A stretch of 64,000 nt of DNA from Maribacter dokdonensis DSW-8. Its GTDB lineage: Bacteria; Bacteroidota; Bacteroidia; Flavobacteriales; Flavobacteriaceae. The position numbers and the translations under genes were made by a program. The stretch covers positions 806,001-870,000 of the forward strand of contig NZ_LDPE01000001.1 of the NCBI RefSeq assembly GCF_001447995.1. Direction: 5' to 3'. The notes beneath the pieces are model-generated. The model was not told the origin of the DNA. It searched no databases and was given only the letters and a program-made list of their open reading frames with translations. Positions within the stretch are counted from its first letter, which is position 1. Each line of letters opens with the position of its first letter. Positions 19,610-31,000 of this stretch are shown here, in pieces.

Positions 19610-22600
19610 ATGAAGCTAAAATTAATTCTTACCGTTACTGCTTTTTTCTGTATTGTAAAACTTGGCTACGCCCAGGACTGGCACAAGTATTCAGATTCTA
19701 TAATTAGTAATTTTAGAATTAATAATTATTCTAGAGCTAAAGAATTTCTTTCTTTAGCTGAAACAGATATAAAAATTACCGGACATAACACGGATACTAT
19801 ATATGCAGATTTCCTGTATAGAAAAGGTCTAATACAATATTTACATAATGAAAGTCCAATAAAATCTTTTGACGAATCCTTAAGTATTTGGAAAAGTTCT
19901 AATAATATAAACTACTTAAAATTAATTAGAATATATTATTTCTATGGAGAGCATTTACGATTAAACGAAAAATACCTCGAGTCCTACAAATACTATAAAA
20001 CTTGTTATGAAATTGGCAAATCCCATAACTTAGAATTTACTGGCAATTTCGAAGGTTCACTATACAACTTATGCCTTATTGATTACTGGGAAAATGAAAA
20101 CTATGAAAATGCCGAAAAGTGGGCATTAGAATATATTGAACTCAAAAAAAGCACTGCGTTTAATGAGTTTAACTTTTCATACGTATCTGCACATCAGTAT
20201 GCAAATATGCCAGAAAAAGAAATTGACATTCTTGAAAAATATTTAGACTTATACATTAAAAATAAAATAGATTCTCCCAGTACACTTTCATTAATTCATA
20301 TCAAATTAATGAATTCTTACTATCTATATAATGACAATTATTTAGAGGCTATTAAATATGGGGAAAAAGCATTAGAAATAATTAATGCGAATGAATTAGC
20401 TGACGATAATTTGAATTTGATTTATGGTATATTAAGCTCTTCATATCATCAAATTGGTGACAATATAAACGAACATAAATATGAAGAACTTGAAAAATTA
20501 AATTTATCTAAAAATAGCCCTATTGATTATTATGATGAACTAAAAAATTTAGTGATTGCTGAAGAATTTAGCCAATTTGAAACAAAATTTACTGAATATA
20601 CTGCGATTCTAAAATTACAACAAAATTACAATGAACTATTAACCATATATTCCATTGCCCTAACTCTATTTGAAAAAAGTATAATTTTTGATGAAAGTGA
20701 AATTACCATATTAATTAAAGAATTAAATGAAAACCAAAATTCGTTAGATAATGAGCATAGAGTTTACCTCAAAATGTTATCGGCAGAGTTCTCTTTCTTT
20801 ATTAAGGATTTTTTAAAGGCACTAAAAATTTGTAACGAAAATCTATACTCGGAGGATATTGATATGAAATTAATGTTCTATAGAATCAAAAGCTTATCTG
20901 AAGCCTTTTTAGGTTTACCTACCTCCAGACAATCTATTTACGAAACTATTTCTATAGCTGAAAAGGCATTTGGAGAATATAACCCTCAGACACTGGAATA
21001 TGTAATATTACCTTTACTAACTAACACGTTAAATAATGATAATCAAACTGTAGAAATTGCAGTTAAAGCCTTAGAGATTATATATAATAATAATTTAGAG
21101 CACACAATGGTAGCTGCTCAATTTTGGCAAGGAATGGCCAATGAAGCTGGCTTAAAAAACAATTTGTTGGATGCTATTAAATACTCTCAACAATCCATTA
21201 CTATTTGTGAAAAATTAGGAAAGGCAGCGAATCCGATGAATTATTATGCCAGCCTTTTAACTAATAGTAATGCCCATTTGCTAAGTGGTAATATTGAAGA
21301 AGCAAAAGAGAGTTTAGATAAAGCAAAGTTATATATTGATGGACAATCAAATATGATGGATGTAGCATATGCTGACTATCATCATTATTTAGGTGATTTT
21401 TACTTTTGGCAAGATAAATTCCTTAAAGCAAAAGAAAATTACATTACATCTCAACGAATTTATGGTCCAACTCTGTCAAAAGGAAGAGACTTAAATTTAA
21501 TTCTATGTGATTATTTCATTAATATGAATGTGGAAATTACTATAAATAGACTTGAAGAATACTATGAAAAAAATGGTGATATTACAAAAATTTCAAAATT
21601 AATTTATTTATTAAAATTCAATACGGGCAATACAGAAGAAGCTAAAAGATTACTTTTTAAAAGTCTCGATAAAATCATCAACGACAACAATGATTACTTT
21701 CATCTTTTGAGTGATATTGAACGTGAAAATCTTTACTCCAAATTTACTGACGAATTTGAATTTTTAAACTCTCATCTATTACTTAATAAAACGGAAGAGT
21801 TTTTAATAAAATATATTAATCACAGATTATATCTAAAGAATTTACTATTCGACAATAGCTCAAAAAATTTAATCCAAAATGAACAATCCGTTGAGTATTT
21901 AAATTTACTTAAGAAGAATAATACGCTGATTAATAAATACTATGAAAATCAAAAAAATGGGAACTTTTTAAGTGAAATAAACCAACTCGAACAAAAAAAC
22001 AGAGAAATAGAGAAATTTTTATCAAAATCAGATCATACAAATGAGAGAATCTTTATTGACGAAATAAAAGATAATTTAACACTAACAAATGCTTATGTTG
22101 AAATTATTAGAATCAATAAGCAGTCCAAAAGTGCTACAAAAGATAAATTAAATATTATCAATCAATTTACAGACTCTATTAATTATGGAGCTATTATTAT
22201 TAAAAAAAATAAAGCTCCTAAGTTTGTTTTAATCAGTGATTCTAATGATTTAGAAAAGAACTACCTAAAAGACTTAAATACATATTTAAATGGGAATAAT
22301 AAATACAAAATAGACACCGATAATTACTCAAAATTTTTTAAACCAATTGATGATGAATTAAGCGATGTTGAAAGTATTTATTTAGTTACGGATGGAATTT
22401 ATAACTCTATTAACCCTGAGTCTCTTTTTAACACCGAAAAGGATGAGTACGTAATTGATTATTTAAAAATCAATAGAATAATTAGTGCGAGAAGTTTAAT
22501 AGAAAAAAAATCCATCAATAAAATTGATGTCTTAACTGCCGTATTAATTGGCAATCCAGAGTTTGAACTAGAAAAAAAAGATTTCTCAACTTACCAAACT

Positions 22601-23305
22601 CTTATTTCAAATACTGAAGTTAATCTGTTAAGAGAAAGCTCCGGCGAAGAAAATATTGGCTATTTACCAGGTACAGAAAAAGAAATTAGCACTATACAAC
22701 AAATTTTAAAAAAGTCGAATTATAATGTTAACACATTCTCTTCAAAAAATGCTACCGAGGAGAACCTAAAAAATATTAACTCTCCAAAAATACTTCATCT
22801 TGCAACGCATGGTTATTTTCTCAACTCTAAAAAGGAAACTAACTTAAAAGATTCCTTTATGGGTATCAAAACCAGTTATATAGAATCCAATGTGTACTTA
22901 AAATCAGGATTACTATTTACTGGCGCTCAAAATACTCTTGATGGTGAAAAATTTAATTTGGATTCGGAAAATGGAATCTTTACAGCAGAAGAAGCTAAAA
23001 ATCTAAACCTTAGAAATACAGAATTAGTTGTTTTAAGTGCATGTGAAACAGGTTTGGGCGATAATCAAATAGGAGAAGGAGTTTATGGACTTCAAAGAGC
23101 ATTTATGATTGCAGGTGCTAAAGGTGTTATCATGAGTTTATGGAAAGTAGACGACACTACTACACAAAAATTAATGGAGCTTTTTTATATCAATTGGATT
23201 GAAAAGGGCATGACTAAATACGAAGCCTTTAAAACTTCAAAAATTGAATTAAAGAAAGATTATCCAGAACCATTTTATTGGGCTCCATTTATACTTATAG
23301 AATAA
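19610..23305 (+). CDS. Secreted TPR-CHAT caspase-like protease
   Basis: This 1,231-aa protein has a signal peptide (MKLKLILTVTAFFCIVKLGY, cleaved about AQ/D), about 600 residues of tetratricopeptide repeats, a linker with coiled-coil character (about 740-800), and a C-terminal CHAT domain (about 900-1231). The catalytic dyad is visible: His1067 in HLATHGYF and Cys1145 in LSACETGLGD. The downstream GLQRAFMIAGAKGVIMSLWK segment is the CHAT signature. CHAT proteases are caspase-like cysteine proteases, and several work in immune or death pathways such as the type III-E CRISPR Craspase. This one is predicted to be exported, unlike cytosolic defence CHAT proteins. Both catalytic residues are intact. 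Confidence 0.9.
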   Translation: MKLKLILTVTAFFCIVKLGYAQDWHKYSDSIISNFRINNYSRAKEFLSLAETDIKITGHNTDTIYADFLYRKGLIQYLHNESPIKSFDESLSIWKSSNNINYLKLIRIYYFYGEHLRLNEKYLESYKYYKTCYEIGKSHNLEFTGNFEGSLYNLCLIDYWENENYENAEKWALEYIELKKSTAFNEFNFSYVSAHQYANMPEKEIDILEKYLDLYIKNKIDSPSTLSLIHIKLMNSYYLYNDNYLEAIKYGEKALEIINANELADDNLNLIYGILSSSYHQIGDNINEHKYEELEKLNLSKNSPIDYYDELKNLVIAEEFSQFETKFTEYTAILKLQQNYNELLTIYSIALTLFEKSIIFDESEITILIKELNENQNSLDNEHRVYLKMLSAEFSFFIKDFLKALKICNENLYSEDIDMKLMFYRIKSLSEAFLGLPTSRQSIYETISIAEKAFGEYNPQTLEYVILPLLTNTLNNDNQTVEIAVKALEIIYNNNLEHTMVAAQFWQGMANEAGLKNNLLDAIKYSQQSITICEKLGKAANPMNYYASLLTNSNAHLLSGNIEEAKESLDKAKLYIDGQSNMMDVAYADYHHYLGDFYFWQDKFLKAKENYITSQRIYGPTLSKGRDLNLILCDYFINMNVEITINRLEEYYEKNGDITKISKLIYLLKFNTGNTEEAKRLLFKSLDKIINDNNDYFHLLSDIERENLYSKFTDEFEFLNSHLLLNKTEEFLIKYINHRLYLKNLLFDNSSKNLIQNEQSVEYLNLLKKNNTLINKYYENQKNGNFLSEINQLEQKNREIEKFLSKSDHTNERIFIDEIKDNLTLTNAYVEIIRINKQSKSATKDKLNIINQFTDSINYGAIIIKKNKAPKFVLISDSNDLEKNYLKDLNTYLNGNNKYKIDTDNYSKFFKPIDDELSDVESIYLVTDGIYNSINPESLFNTEKDEYVIDYLKINRIISARSLIEKKSINKIDVLTAVLIGNPEFELEKKDFSTYQTLISNTEVNLLRESSGEENIGYLPGTEKEISTIQQILKKSNYNVNTFSSKNATEENLKNINSPKILHLATHGYFLNSKKETNLKDSFMGIKTSYIESNVYLKSGLLFTGAQNTLDGEKFNLDSENGIFTAEEAKNLNLRNTELVVLSACETGLGDNQIGEGVYGLQRAFMIAGAKGVIMSLWKVDDTTTQKLMELFYINWIEKGMTKYEAFKTSKIELKKDYPEPFYWAPFILIE

Positions 23306-23324
23306 CATTTAGACCTATTTTCAA

Positions 23325-23720
23325 TTAAGCAGCATTAAAATGAATACGCCCCATGTTTTTTTGCTTCTTTTTTATATGTTTAAATGGGTTTTTAGACCTG
23401 TAACAAGTAATTATAGTATTAGAATCTCCCGCTACAACTACTATAAGATTCTGATACTCTTTAAGTCCATAAAGAATTGAGTTTTTAGGCAGGCTGTTTT
23501 TACCTAGGACATAAAAAATCATTCCTTGCTTAAAGAATTCTGTTCCGTATTCTATAACAGTAGATATAATTCTGCTATCAATATTTCTTTGGTTGGCTCT
23601 TTTTAAAGAATGTTTTGAATGTTTAAAACATAGTGTCGCAGATTTTTCTAATTGCTTCTCCTCTACGTTCCATGTTATTACTAAATTTTCCTCTTCTACT
23701 CTACTTTCTAAATGTTTCAT
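23325..23720 (-). CDS. DUF4258 family protein (RelE-like fold)
   Basis: I chose the ATG at 23720, giving 131 aa; a longer reading would need a TTG 27 bp upstream. Residues about 25-120 match DUF4258: HSLKRANQRNIDSRIISTVI at the start, then a strand with FYVLG and a closing NTIITCYRSKNP. DUF4258 proteins resemble RelE/BrnT-type toxins and are often found on mobile elements. Here the gene stands alone and convergent to the CHAT gene; I see no antitoxin gene beside it. It is followed by a long gap to hsdM. Toxin activity is a guess. Confidence 0.72.
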   Translation of the reverse strand: MKHLESRVEEENLVITWNVEEKQLEKSATLCFKHSKHSLKRANQRNIDSRIISTVIEYGTEFFKQGMIFYVLGKNSLPKNSILYGLKEYQNLIVVVAGDSNTIITCYRSKNPFKHIKKKQKNMGRIHFNAA

Positions 23721-23799
23721 GATATATTGTTTTATTGTTAATACCAAACATTTAAAAAGGTCACCCTACTTTTCGAAAAAAAATAAAAATTAAATGTAA

Positions 23800-23815
23800 T
23801 TACGGAAAGCCGTAA
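23800..23815. promoter_or_regulatory. Small inverted repeat between DUF4258 and hsdM
   Basis: ttacggaaagccgtaa is a perfect 6-bp inverted repeat (ttacgg/ccgtaa) about 170 bp upstream of hsdM and 80 bp upstream of the DUF4258 start on the other strand. It sits in the divergent intergenic region, where an operator would be expected. No protein is known to bind it. Confidence 0.35.
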
Positions 23816-23982
23816 AGATTTTAAAATAAATAGTTTCAGCTTAGTACTTTGTATTTATTAAAACAATCTCCTAGAAAAATATATTAATTCTATTGTTTGA
23901 TAAATAGCTTATAATTACTTCCTACAAATTGGTGTTTTTGTATGATATTACTGTATTTTGCTATGTAAACTTTTATTAGAAA

Positions 23983-26715
23983 ATGAACAAAAAACTAACG
24001 CTGTCATGGCTAGAAGGCTTCCTTATGGATGCCTGCGATATTTTAAGAGGTAACATGGATGCCTCAGAGTTTAAAGAATACATTTTCGGAATGCTATTCT
24101 TAAAACGATTAAGCGATAAGTACGAGCAAGATCGTGCGGCTCGTTTAAAGGAATTACAAGCCAAAGGACTTTCTGAAGAAAAAATAACCGAAGCTCTAGA
24201 GCGCGCCAATGCTTACCAATACTATGTACCAACTCGTGCACGCTGGAATTACAAAACCACTAACGAAGCAGAACAAGAGGTTAACGATGGTATTTTACAC
24301 CTTAAAAAAGATGTTGGCGATCATTTAAACAAAGCTTTAGAAGCTTTAGAAGAAGAAAATCCTGATAAATTATCTGGTGTATTAACCAATGTAAACTTTA
24401 ACAGAACCATTGGTAAAAATAAAAATGCTTTAAGTGATGAAAAATTAATAGAGTTTATTACACATTTTGATAAAGTAACACTTACAGACGACCGTTTTGA
24501 GTTCCCAGACCTTTTAGGTACTGCCTACGAGTATTTAATAAAATATTTTGCCGATAGCGCTGGTAAAAAAGGTGGCGAATTCTACACGCCAAATGAAGTT
24601 GTAAAACTTTTAGTAACGCTTCTAGAACCTGAAGAAGAATCGTCAATTTACGACCCAACCTGTGGTTCTGGTGGTATGCTTATTGAAAACAAAAACTATG
24701 TAGAAGCACGTTATGGAGATGCTTCTCGTTTAAGTTTTGCAGGTCAAGAGTTAAGCGGAACCACTTGGTCTTTGTGTAAAATGAATATGCTGTTTCATGA
24801 TATTTTTGATGCCGAAATTCTTCAAGGCGATACCATTGCAAATCCTTTACACGTAGAAAACGGAGAGTTAAAACGTTTTGATATTGTAATTGCCAATCCG
24901 CCGTTTTCAGCTAATTATAGCGACATTAAAAAGTTCCGTGATCGCTTCCATTACTGGATGCCAAAAAAGAAAAAAGCCGACTTTATGTTTGTGCAACATA
25001 TGGTATCTGTGTTAAAAGACAATGGTCGTATGGCTGTAGTAATGCCACATGGGGTGTTGTTTAGAGGTAGCGAAGAAAAAAGCATGCGTCAATGGTTGGT
25101 AGACCGTGGTTTATTAGAAGCTGTGGTTGGTTTGCCATCTGGTTTGTTTTATGGTACAGGCATTCCCGCTTCTGTATTAATCATTAATAAAAAGGGAGCT
25201 GCACAACGTAACAACGTCTTGTTTATTAATGCCGATAGAGAATACAAAGAAGGCAAAAACCAAAACAAACTGCGTCCAGAAGATATTGCCAAAATAAGCT
25301 ACATCTATAAAAATAAGGAGAATTTAGAAGGCTATGCTAGAAATATATCCAAAGAAGATTTAGATAAAGAAGACTACAACTTTAATATTAGAAGATATGT
25401 AGATAACAGCCCACCTGCCGAACCGCAAGATGTAAATGCGCATTTACATGGTGGCATACCAACAGTAGAAGTAGATGCCTTACAGAATTTTTGGGATAAT
25501 TACATACACTTACGAACTGCCATTTATCATAAGTCACCAAAAATAGGTTATGATATATTGGTAGATGGTATTGAAGCTAAAGAACAAATAAAAACCATTG
25601 TTTTAGCGCATGATGATATTGCCCAAAAAAGAGAACAATATACTAACGGTATTAACCAATGGTGGACCAACAATATACCCAAGCTAGAAGCCTTACCAGA
25701 ACAGAAAAATGTGTATGACTTATACCGTGACTTCTCTGTGAGTATTGCTAACGATTTTAGTGCCTTAGGGATTTTAGACTTACATAAAAGTAGAGGCGCA
25801 TTTGCTGCCTATTGGGATGTTTTAGAAACCGATTTAAAATCCATTGCAGCTAGTGGTTGGAATGCCGAATTAATTCCTGCAGACGAAATATTACAATCCC
25901 AATTTCCAGAAGTATTAGAAGAATTAGCCACAAACGAAGCCAGACGCGACGAGTTAGAAGCCTTATTTAACGAAGTTGATGAACTAGGCGACGACGAGTT
26001 TGACGAAGATAATTATGAAGTATTTCCAAAGGAAATTTTAAATGATTACAAAAAAGAATTAAAAGAATTAAAAGCTGAAATAAGGGAAAATAATAAGAAT
26101 CTGAAAGCGTTGGAAAAACGTTATAAAGCAAATGCGAAAGAATTTGAAAAAGCATTTAAAAGTGACTTAAAAACCGCTAAAAATCAGTTAAAAATAGCCA
26201 AAAAAGAAAAAAACAGAGAATTAGAAAAGCAACAAAATGAATTAATTGCAGATATAGAAAGTAAGATTAACGATTTAAATAATTATGGATTAGGATATTC
26301 CGGTGAGTTAGATAAATTAGTTTCAAAAATCGTCGATTTAGAACCTAGAAATAATCCACTATCATTTCAGACAGGCGTAATTATGGCTAAACTATCTCGC
26401 CACACAGCGCTTACAAACGAGCTAAAAACCTGCAAAGCCACCATTGCCGAAATAAAAGCCAAAAAAGAAGACTTGGTTGCCAAAGCACGCGAAAAAATAA
26501 CACCAGAAGAAGCCAAAGCCTTAATACTTACACGTTTTAAAGACGTATTACACAACACCGTAATGGATTACGTCAACCGTTACGAACGTGCTTTAATTAC
26601 CGAGCTAGAAACACGCTACACCAAATACCAAAATACATTGGTTAGTATTTTAGATAGTAGAGAGCAAGCGGCTAACCAATTAAACAACTTTTTAATGGAA
26701 TTGGGTTATGATTAA
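23983..26715 (+). CDS. hsdM: Type I restriction-modification methyltransferase subunit
   Basis: This 910-aa protein begins with the HsdM N-terminal helical domain ([20 protein letters not shown]). The N6-adenine methyltransferase core follows: the SAM-binding motif DPTCGSGGM starts at residue 224 and the catalytic NPPF lies at 305-308. The usual HsdM is about 500-530 aa; here an extra part of some 350 residues follows, mostly charged coiled coil (about 680-790) and a second helical region. It modifies adenine in the sequence set by HsdS, in a complex with HsdS and HsdR. It is the first gene of the operon and overlaps hsdS by 8 bp. The extension resembles that of large type I methylases and may help partner binding. 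Confidence 0.95.
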   Translation: MNKKLTLSWLEGFLMDACDILRGNMDASEFKEYIFGMLFLKRLSDKYEQDRAARLKELQAKGLSEEKITEALERANAYQYYVPTRARWNYKTTNEAEQEVNDGILHLKKDVGDHLNKALEALEEENPDKLSGVLTNVNFNRTIGKNKNALSDEKLIEFITHFDKVTLTDDRFEFPDLLGTAYEYLIKYFADSAGKKGGEFYTPNEVVKLLVTLLEPEEESSIYDPTCGSGGMLIENKNYVEARYGDASRLSFAGQELSGTTWSLCKMNMLFHDIFDAEILQGDTIANPLHVENGELKRFDIVIANPPFSANYSDIKKFRDRFHYWMPKKKKADFMFVQHMVSVLKDNGRMAVVMPHGVLFRGSEEKSMRQWLVDRGLLEAVVGLPSGLFYGTGIPASVLIINKKGAAQRNNVLFINADREYKEGKNQNKLRPEDIAKISYIYKNKENLEGYARNISKEDLDKEDYNFNIRRYVDNSPPAEPQDVNAHLHGGIPTVEVDALQNFWDNYIHLRTAIYHKSPKIGYDILVDGIEAKEQIKTIVLAHDDIAQKREQYTNGINQWWTNNIPKLEALPEQKNVYDLYRDFSVSIANDFSALGILDLHKSRGAFAAYWDVLETDLKSIAASGWNAELIPADEILQSQFPEVLEELATNEARRDELEALFNEVDELGDDEFDEDNYEVFPKEILNDYKKELKELKAEIRENNKNLKALEKRYKANAKEFEKAFKSDLKTAKNQLKIAKKEKNRELEKQQNELIADIESKINDLNNYGLGYSGELDKLVSKIVDLEPRNNPLSFQTGVIMAKLSRHTALTNELKTCKATIAEIKAKKEDLVAKAREKITPEEAKALILTRFKDVLHNTVMDYVNRYERALITELETRYTKYQNTLVSILDSREQAANQLNNFLMELGYD

Positions 26716-28015
26716 TGAAACTATTGAAAATTTAAATATTGTTATAATTGACGGAGATAGGGGTAGTAATTACCCTTCAGAAGGAAACCTATTTTCAAAA
26801 GGATTTTGTCTATTTCTTAATGCTAAAAATGTTACAAAGAATGGTTTGAAGTTTGAAACAACTCAATTCATAGATAAAAAAAGAGATAAACTACTAAGAA
26901 ATGGTAAATTAGTTAAGAATGATTTTATTTTAACTACAAGAGGAACCATTGGTAATTTTGGTTTTTTTAATGATTCGGTGAATTTTGAGCATATTAGAAT
27001 TAATTCAGGAATGGTTATTTTAAGAAACAATAACAAAAGAATATCTAATGAGTTTTTATATTACGCTTTTAGGTCTCAAAGTATTTGTAAACAAATAGAA
27101 ATAATTTCTTCAGGAAGTGCTCAGCCTCAATTAACTGTAAAAACAATATCAAACTTAGTTATATCATTTCCCGATAATCTACCACAACAAAAAAAAATAG
27201 CCAAAATCCTATCTACAGTAGATACGGTTATAGAAAAAACCGAAAGCGCTATTGCCAAATACCAAGCCATAAAACAAGGTTTAATGCACGATTTGTTTAC
27301 CCGTGGTATAGATGTAAACACAGGTAAACTACGCCCAAAATCACAAGACGAACCAGAATTGTATAAAGAAAGTGCTTTGGGATTGATTCCTAGGGAGTGG
27401 GAGGTTGAACAATTAAATGAAATGGTTAGTGATGTTTTAGATTTTAAAGCAAGTGGAAGTTTTGAAACTCTAACTGCTAATGTTAAATATTACTATGAGT
27501 TTAAGTATGCTAGGTTAATTAGACTTACAGATTTAAGACATAATTTATCTAAAGATGGAGTATATCTTGATAAAAAAGGGTTTAATTTTCTAAAGAAATC
27601 AAAACTAATTGAAGGTGATATATTAATAGCTTGTGTAGGTGAATATACAGGATATGTATGTAGGATGCCTAGGGTTAATTATCCTGCGATAATTGCACCA
27701 AATATGTTTTTAATTCGATTTGATAAAAAATATAATAGTTTTTTTATCAACTATTTTATGAATACAGACACATTCCAAAGACAAATAGCAGCTGTATCTA
27801 CAAGTTCAGCAACAAAATTATTAAATAACCCGAATTTGAGGTCTTTAAAATTAGCTTTTCCAGAACGTAAAGAGCAAAACTTGATAGCAGAAAAGTTAGA
27901 ATCAGTTAATACAAAAATCCAAACCGAGCAACAAGTCTTAGCCAAATACCAACAATTAAAAGCAGGTTTGTTGCAAGATTTGTTAACGGGTAAGGTTGCC
28001 GTGAGTGTAGATTAA
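26708..28015 (+). CDS. hsdS: Type I restriction-modification specificity subunit
   Basis: This 435-aa protein has the two-target-domain layout. TRD1 lies at about residues 1-160 and a first conserved helix is at about 160-195 ([20 protein letters not shown], then [10 protein letters not shown]). TRD2 starts near 218 ([13 protein letters not shown]), and a second conserved helix closes the protein ([16 protein letters not shown]). It sets the DNA sequence recognised by the methylase and restriction complex. The N-terminal TRD is short and starts almost directly ([19 protein letters not shown]), without the usual lead-in conserved region, so the gene may have been altered by TRD exchange. It overlaps hsdM by 8 bp and is 7 bp before the ATPase gene. 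Confidence 0.93.
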   Translation: MINETIENLNIVIIDGDRGSNYPSEGNLFSKGFCLFLNAKNVTKNGLKFETTQFIDKKRDKLLRNGKLVKNDFILTTRGTIGNFGFFNDSVNFEHIRINSGMVILRNNNKRISNEFLYYAFRSQSICKQIEIISSGSAQPQLTVKTISNLVISFPDNLPQQKKIAKILSTVDTVIEKTESAIAKYQAIKQGLMHDLFTRGIDVNTGKLRPKSQDEPELYKESALGLIPREWEVEQLNEMVSDVLDFKASGSFETLTANVKYYYEFKYARLIRLTDLRHNLSKDGVYLDKKGFNFLKKSKLIEGDILIACVGEYTGYVCRMPRVNYPAIIAPNMFLIRFDKKYNSFFINYFMNTDTFQRQIAAVSTSSATKLLNNPNLRSLKLAFPERKEQNLIAEKLESVNTKIQTEQQVLAKYQQLKAGLLQDLLTGKVAVSVD

Positions 28016-28022
28016 AAAGATA

Positions 28023-31000
28023 ATGAGTTATTTAGAAAATATACAAGGGTTAATTAACGAACGATTGCATTATTATAGCAACAACCCTAAATCTATTGCA
28101 CGCGATTATACCATAGAAAATAGTATTAAAGAAGAATACGATGGTAGGCAACTTTTAGAAATGCTTCAAAACGTAGATGATACCAAGTCTAAAAAGGTAA
28201 GAATTGAATGGGATAAAAACGAAAAAAAGTTAGCAATCTCTAATTATGGAGAAGCTTTTTCTTTTGAAGGCATAGAATCTTTAATGCGTAGCCATAGTAG
28301 CCCTAAAACTAAAGAAGATTACATAGGTAATAAAGGATTAGGCTTTAGGTCGTTGCTAACTTGGGCAGAACGTATTAATATTTATGCCAATGATTGTAAA
28401 ATTAGTTTTTCAGATAGTATAGCCACGTCAATTTTTGATTCTAAATTAAAATTAACAGAAGACCAAAAACAAGTAATTAAAACTCAAGCTAAAGTTTTAA
28501 ATGGTACTATTCCATTTCCTGTATTAGCTGTTCCAAAATTACTATCACATAAAAGAGAAGACGATTGGCAAACGGTTATAGAAATTCTATACACCAATGA
28601 AGCAGATGTAGAAGAAAAAATTAAGACTGTTATAGACCAAATTAGTGAAGAGCTTTTACTGTTCTTAAACAATATTGAAGAAATAGAATTAATTGTCAAC
28701 GGAGTATTCTCAAGCTTTAAAAGTACCAAAGTCACCCATGAACATTGGACAGAAATAAAAATAAACAATAAAACCTGGCGTGTTTTTACTAAAGATGGTC
28801 TTATACCTCAGAAAGTTACTAATGGTGAAGAGAATATTTTTAAAAAGTATAAGGTAAAAGTTGCCTTTCAGAATGACCTATCAGACTCCTATTATAAGTT
28901 ATTCAACTTTTTTCCAACCAAGATTTCTGTTTCCCTACCTTGCATTATACACGGAACTTTTGATTTAAATGCATCTAGAGATTACTTAAATCCATCAGAT
29001 AACAATAAACAAATATTTAAAGAAATAGCAGTTTTCTTAGGTAAGTGTGCACTTATGTTATCAAAAGAAAATATAAGCTGGAAACCCTTTCAGTTATTAA
29101 AACCACTTAATGAAGCTTCAGATTCTAGCTTAGTAAAACAATTATATACAGATTTAGAAGAAATTAGAAAAAAAGAGAAAATCATTCCTACAATAAATGA
29201 AGCTTATATTGTTTACAAAGACTATAAGTTTTACAACAATGATTTTAATTTATTTTTTAAAAAGAATTTCCCTAATGTTTTACCTAATTTAATTCTACCT
29301 AGTGATAAATCAGAATTCAATTACTTCTTGCCTAAGCATTATGAAAATGATTATTTAGTTCAAAAAATTGATAGCCTATCAAATGCTAATATTACTTTGG
29401 CACAAAGAGCAGAACTTATTTATCAATTAATTACCTGCGGAAGAAGGACCTATAAACAAGAACGCTTCTCGATATTAATAAATAATGAATACACTACTGA
29501 TGTAATACATAAAGATACAGTTGCTTTTACACCAATGGTACAATCTAACGATAAGTTTGTTATACCAAAATCTGTGAAAATTGATTTTATCAACACGGCA
29601 TTATATCAATTATTATTTAGAAAGTTAGAAGACCGGTTCGACTCTAAAAACCAAGCATCTAGAGAATTTCAAAATGCGGTTAAAGAAGTAGTTAATGTTC
29701 AGCCGTATGATAGTAATAGTATTATAATTAGAATTGTAAACGGTATAAATAGAGCTTTAGATAATGAGCATAATATTTTAGAAAAACACCAATTAATTAA
29801 AGAAATGGTTGGTGCTCTTTTTCAAAATTTTAAGCATTTAAACAACCAATTAGATACTTTAAAATTAGAGGTTTCTTTAATTTCAAAAAGTGGACAAGTA
29901 GTACCAGCTAACACTCTATTTTTGGGAGAGTCCTATCCAGATGGCGAGTTGGTAGAGTGGTTATATAAAGACCTCTATACAAACGGCAACTATCTTAAAA
30001 CCATACCTTATTGGAACTTACAGGAAGAAAATAAAGATGAAATAGAGCGTTTCTTTTTATGGCTAGGCGTAAATAAATATGCAAAAATAGGAGCAAAAAA
30101 GTTAGACAAAAATTGGAATGAAACTGAATATTTTAATTTCATTTTTAAACATCAGAGTCCAGTAGAGCCAGCAAATTTTAAAATAGACAGGTTAGGGAAA
30201 GACACCATTGTACCTCATATAGAAAACATAAAAGATATTTTATTAATGGATGAGACACGTCAATTAGTACTAACGCTAAAAGACGACCTTATTAAAACAC
30301 AAATAGCGCAACAAGAAATAAAATATATCTGGAAATATGTACAGAGCAGTTATACTTTGATAACAAGTATTTCATACATCAAATATCAATTTTTAAAGTC
30401 TAGCAAATTTGGAGTATATGTTTTAGAAGATGGTAATGAGCAACTACAAACACTTATTAATGAGGAAGTAAGTATAGATTTAAAAGTATTAAAAGAACTT
30501 AATTTTCATTCTTCTGAAATTACCAATATTTTAATAAAGTTAGGCGCAAAACAAAATATAGATTTTTTAAAACCCTTGGTGTTATACAACGCATTAGTAA
30601 AAACATCTTCATTATTTAGCACAATAAAAAACAGAGGTGTACAGGGTATTTATAAAAGAATTGTAGATGCATTAGAATATCAAAACTCAATAGAAGCAAT
30701 TAAACCAAAAGATATTCCTAATAATTTGAAGCTTTTTGCTAAAAAAAATGGTATTTCGGTATTATTGCCAGCTAATCAAGTTTTTTATTCCAACAATAGT
30801 GTCCTACCAGAAAAAATTGAAAAAACAATACCAGTTTTTGACTTTCCGAAGCGTGGTGGTCAAGAAAAGGTAAACCGTTTTTTGGGCGTACAAATTATTG
30901 ATGCTTCTAAAATAGAATTACATGATGTAGAAGAAGTTTCTAAATTGAATAATACTTTTCAAAACTTATTTGAGCAACTAAAAGCACCTATTTTATTGTA

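Noticed and set aside
14732..23305. Gasdermin partner for the CHAT protease
   Set aside because: None of the nearby proteins shows a gasdermin-like sequence that I recognise, and the CHAT protein is exported.
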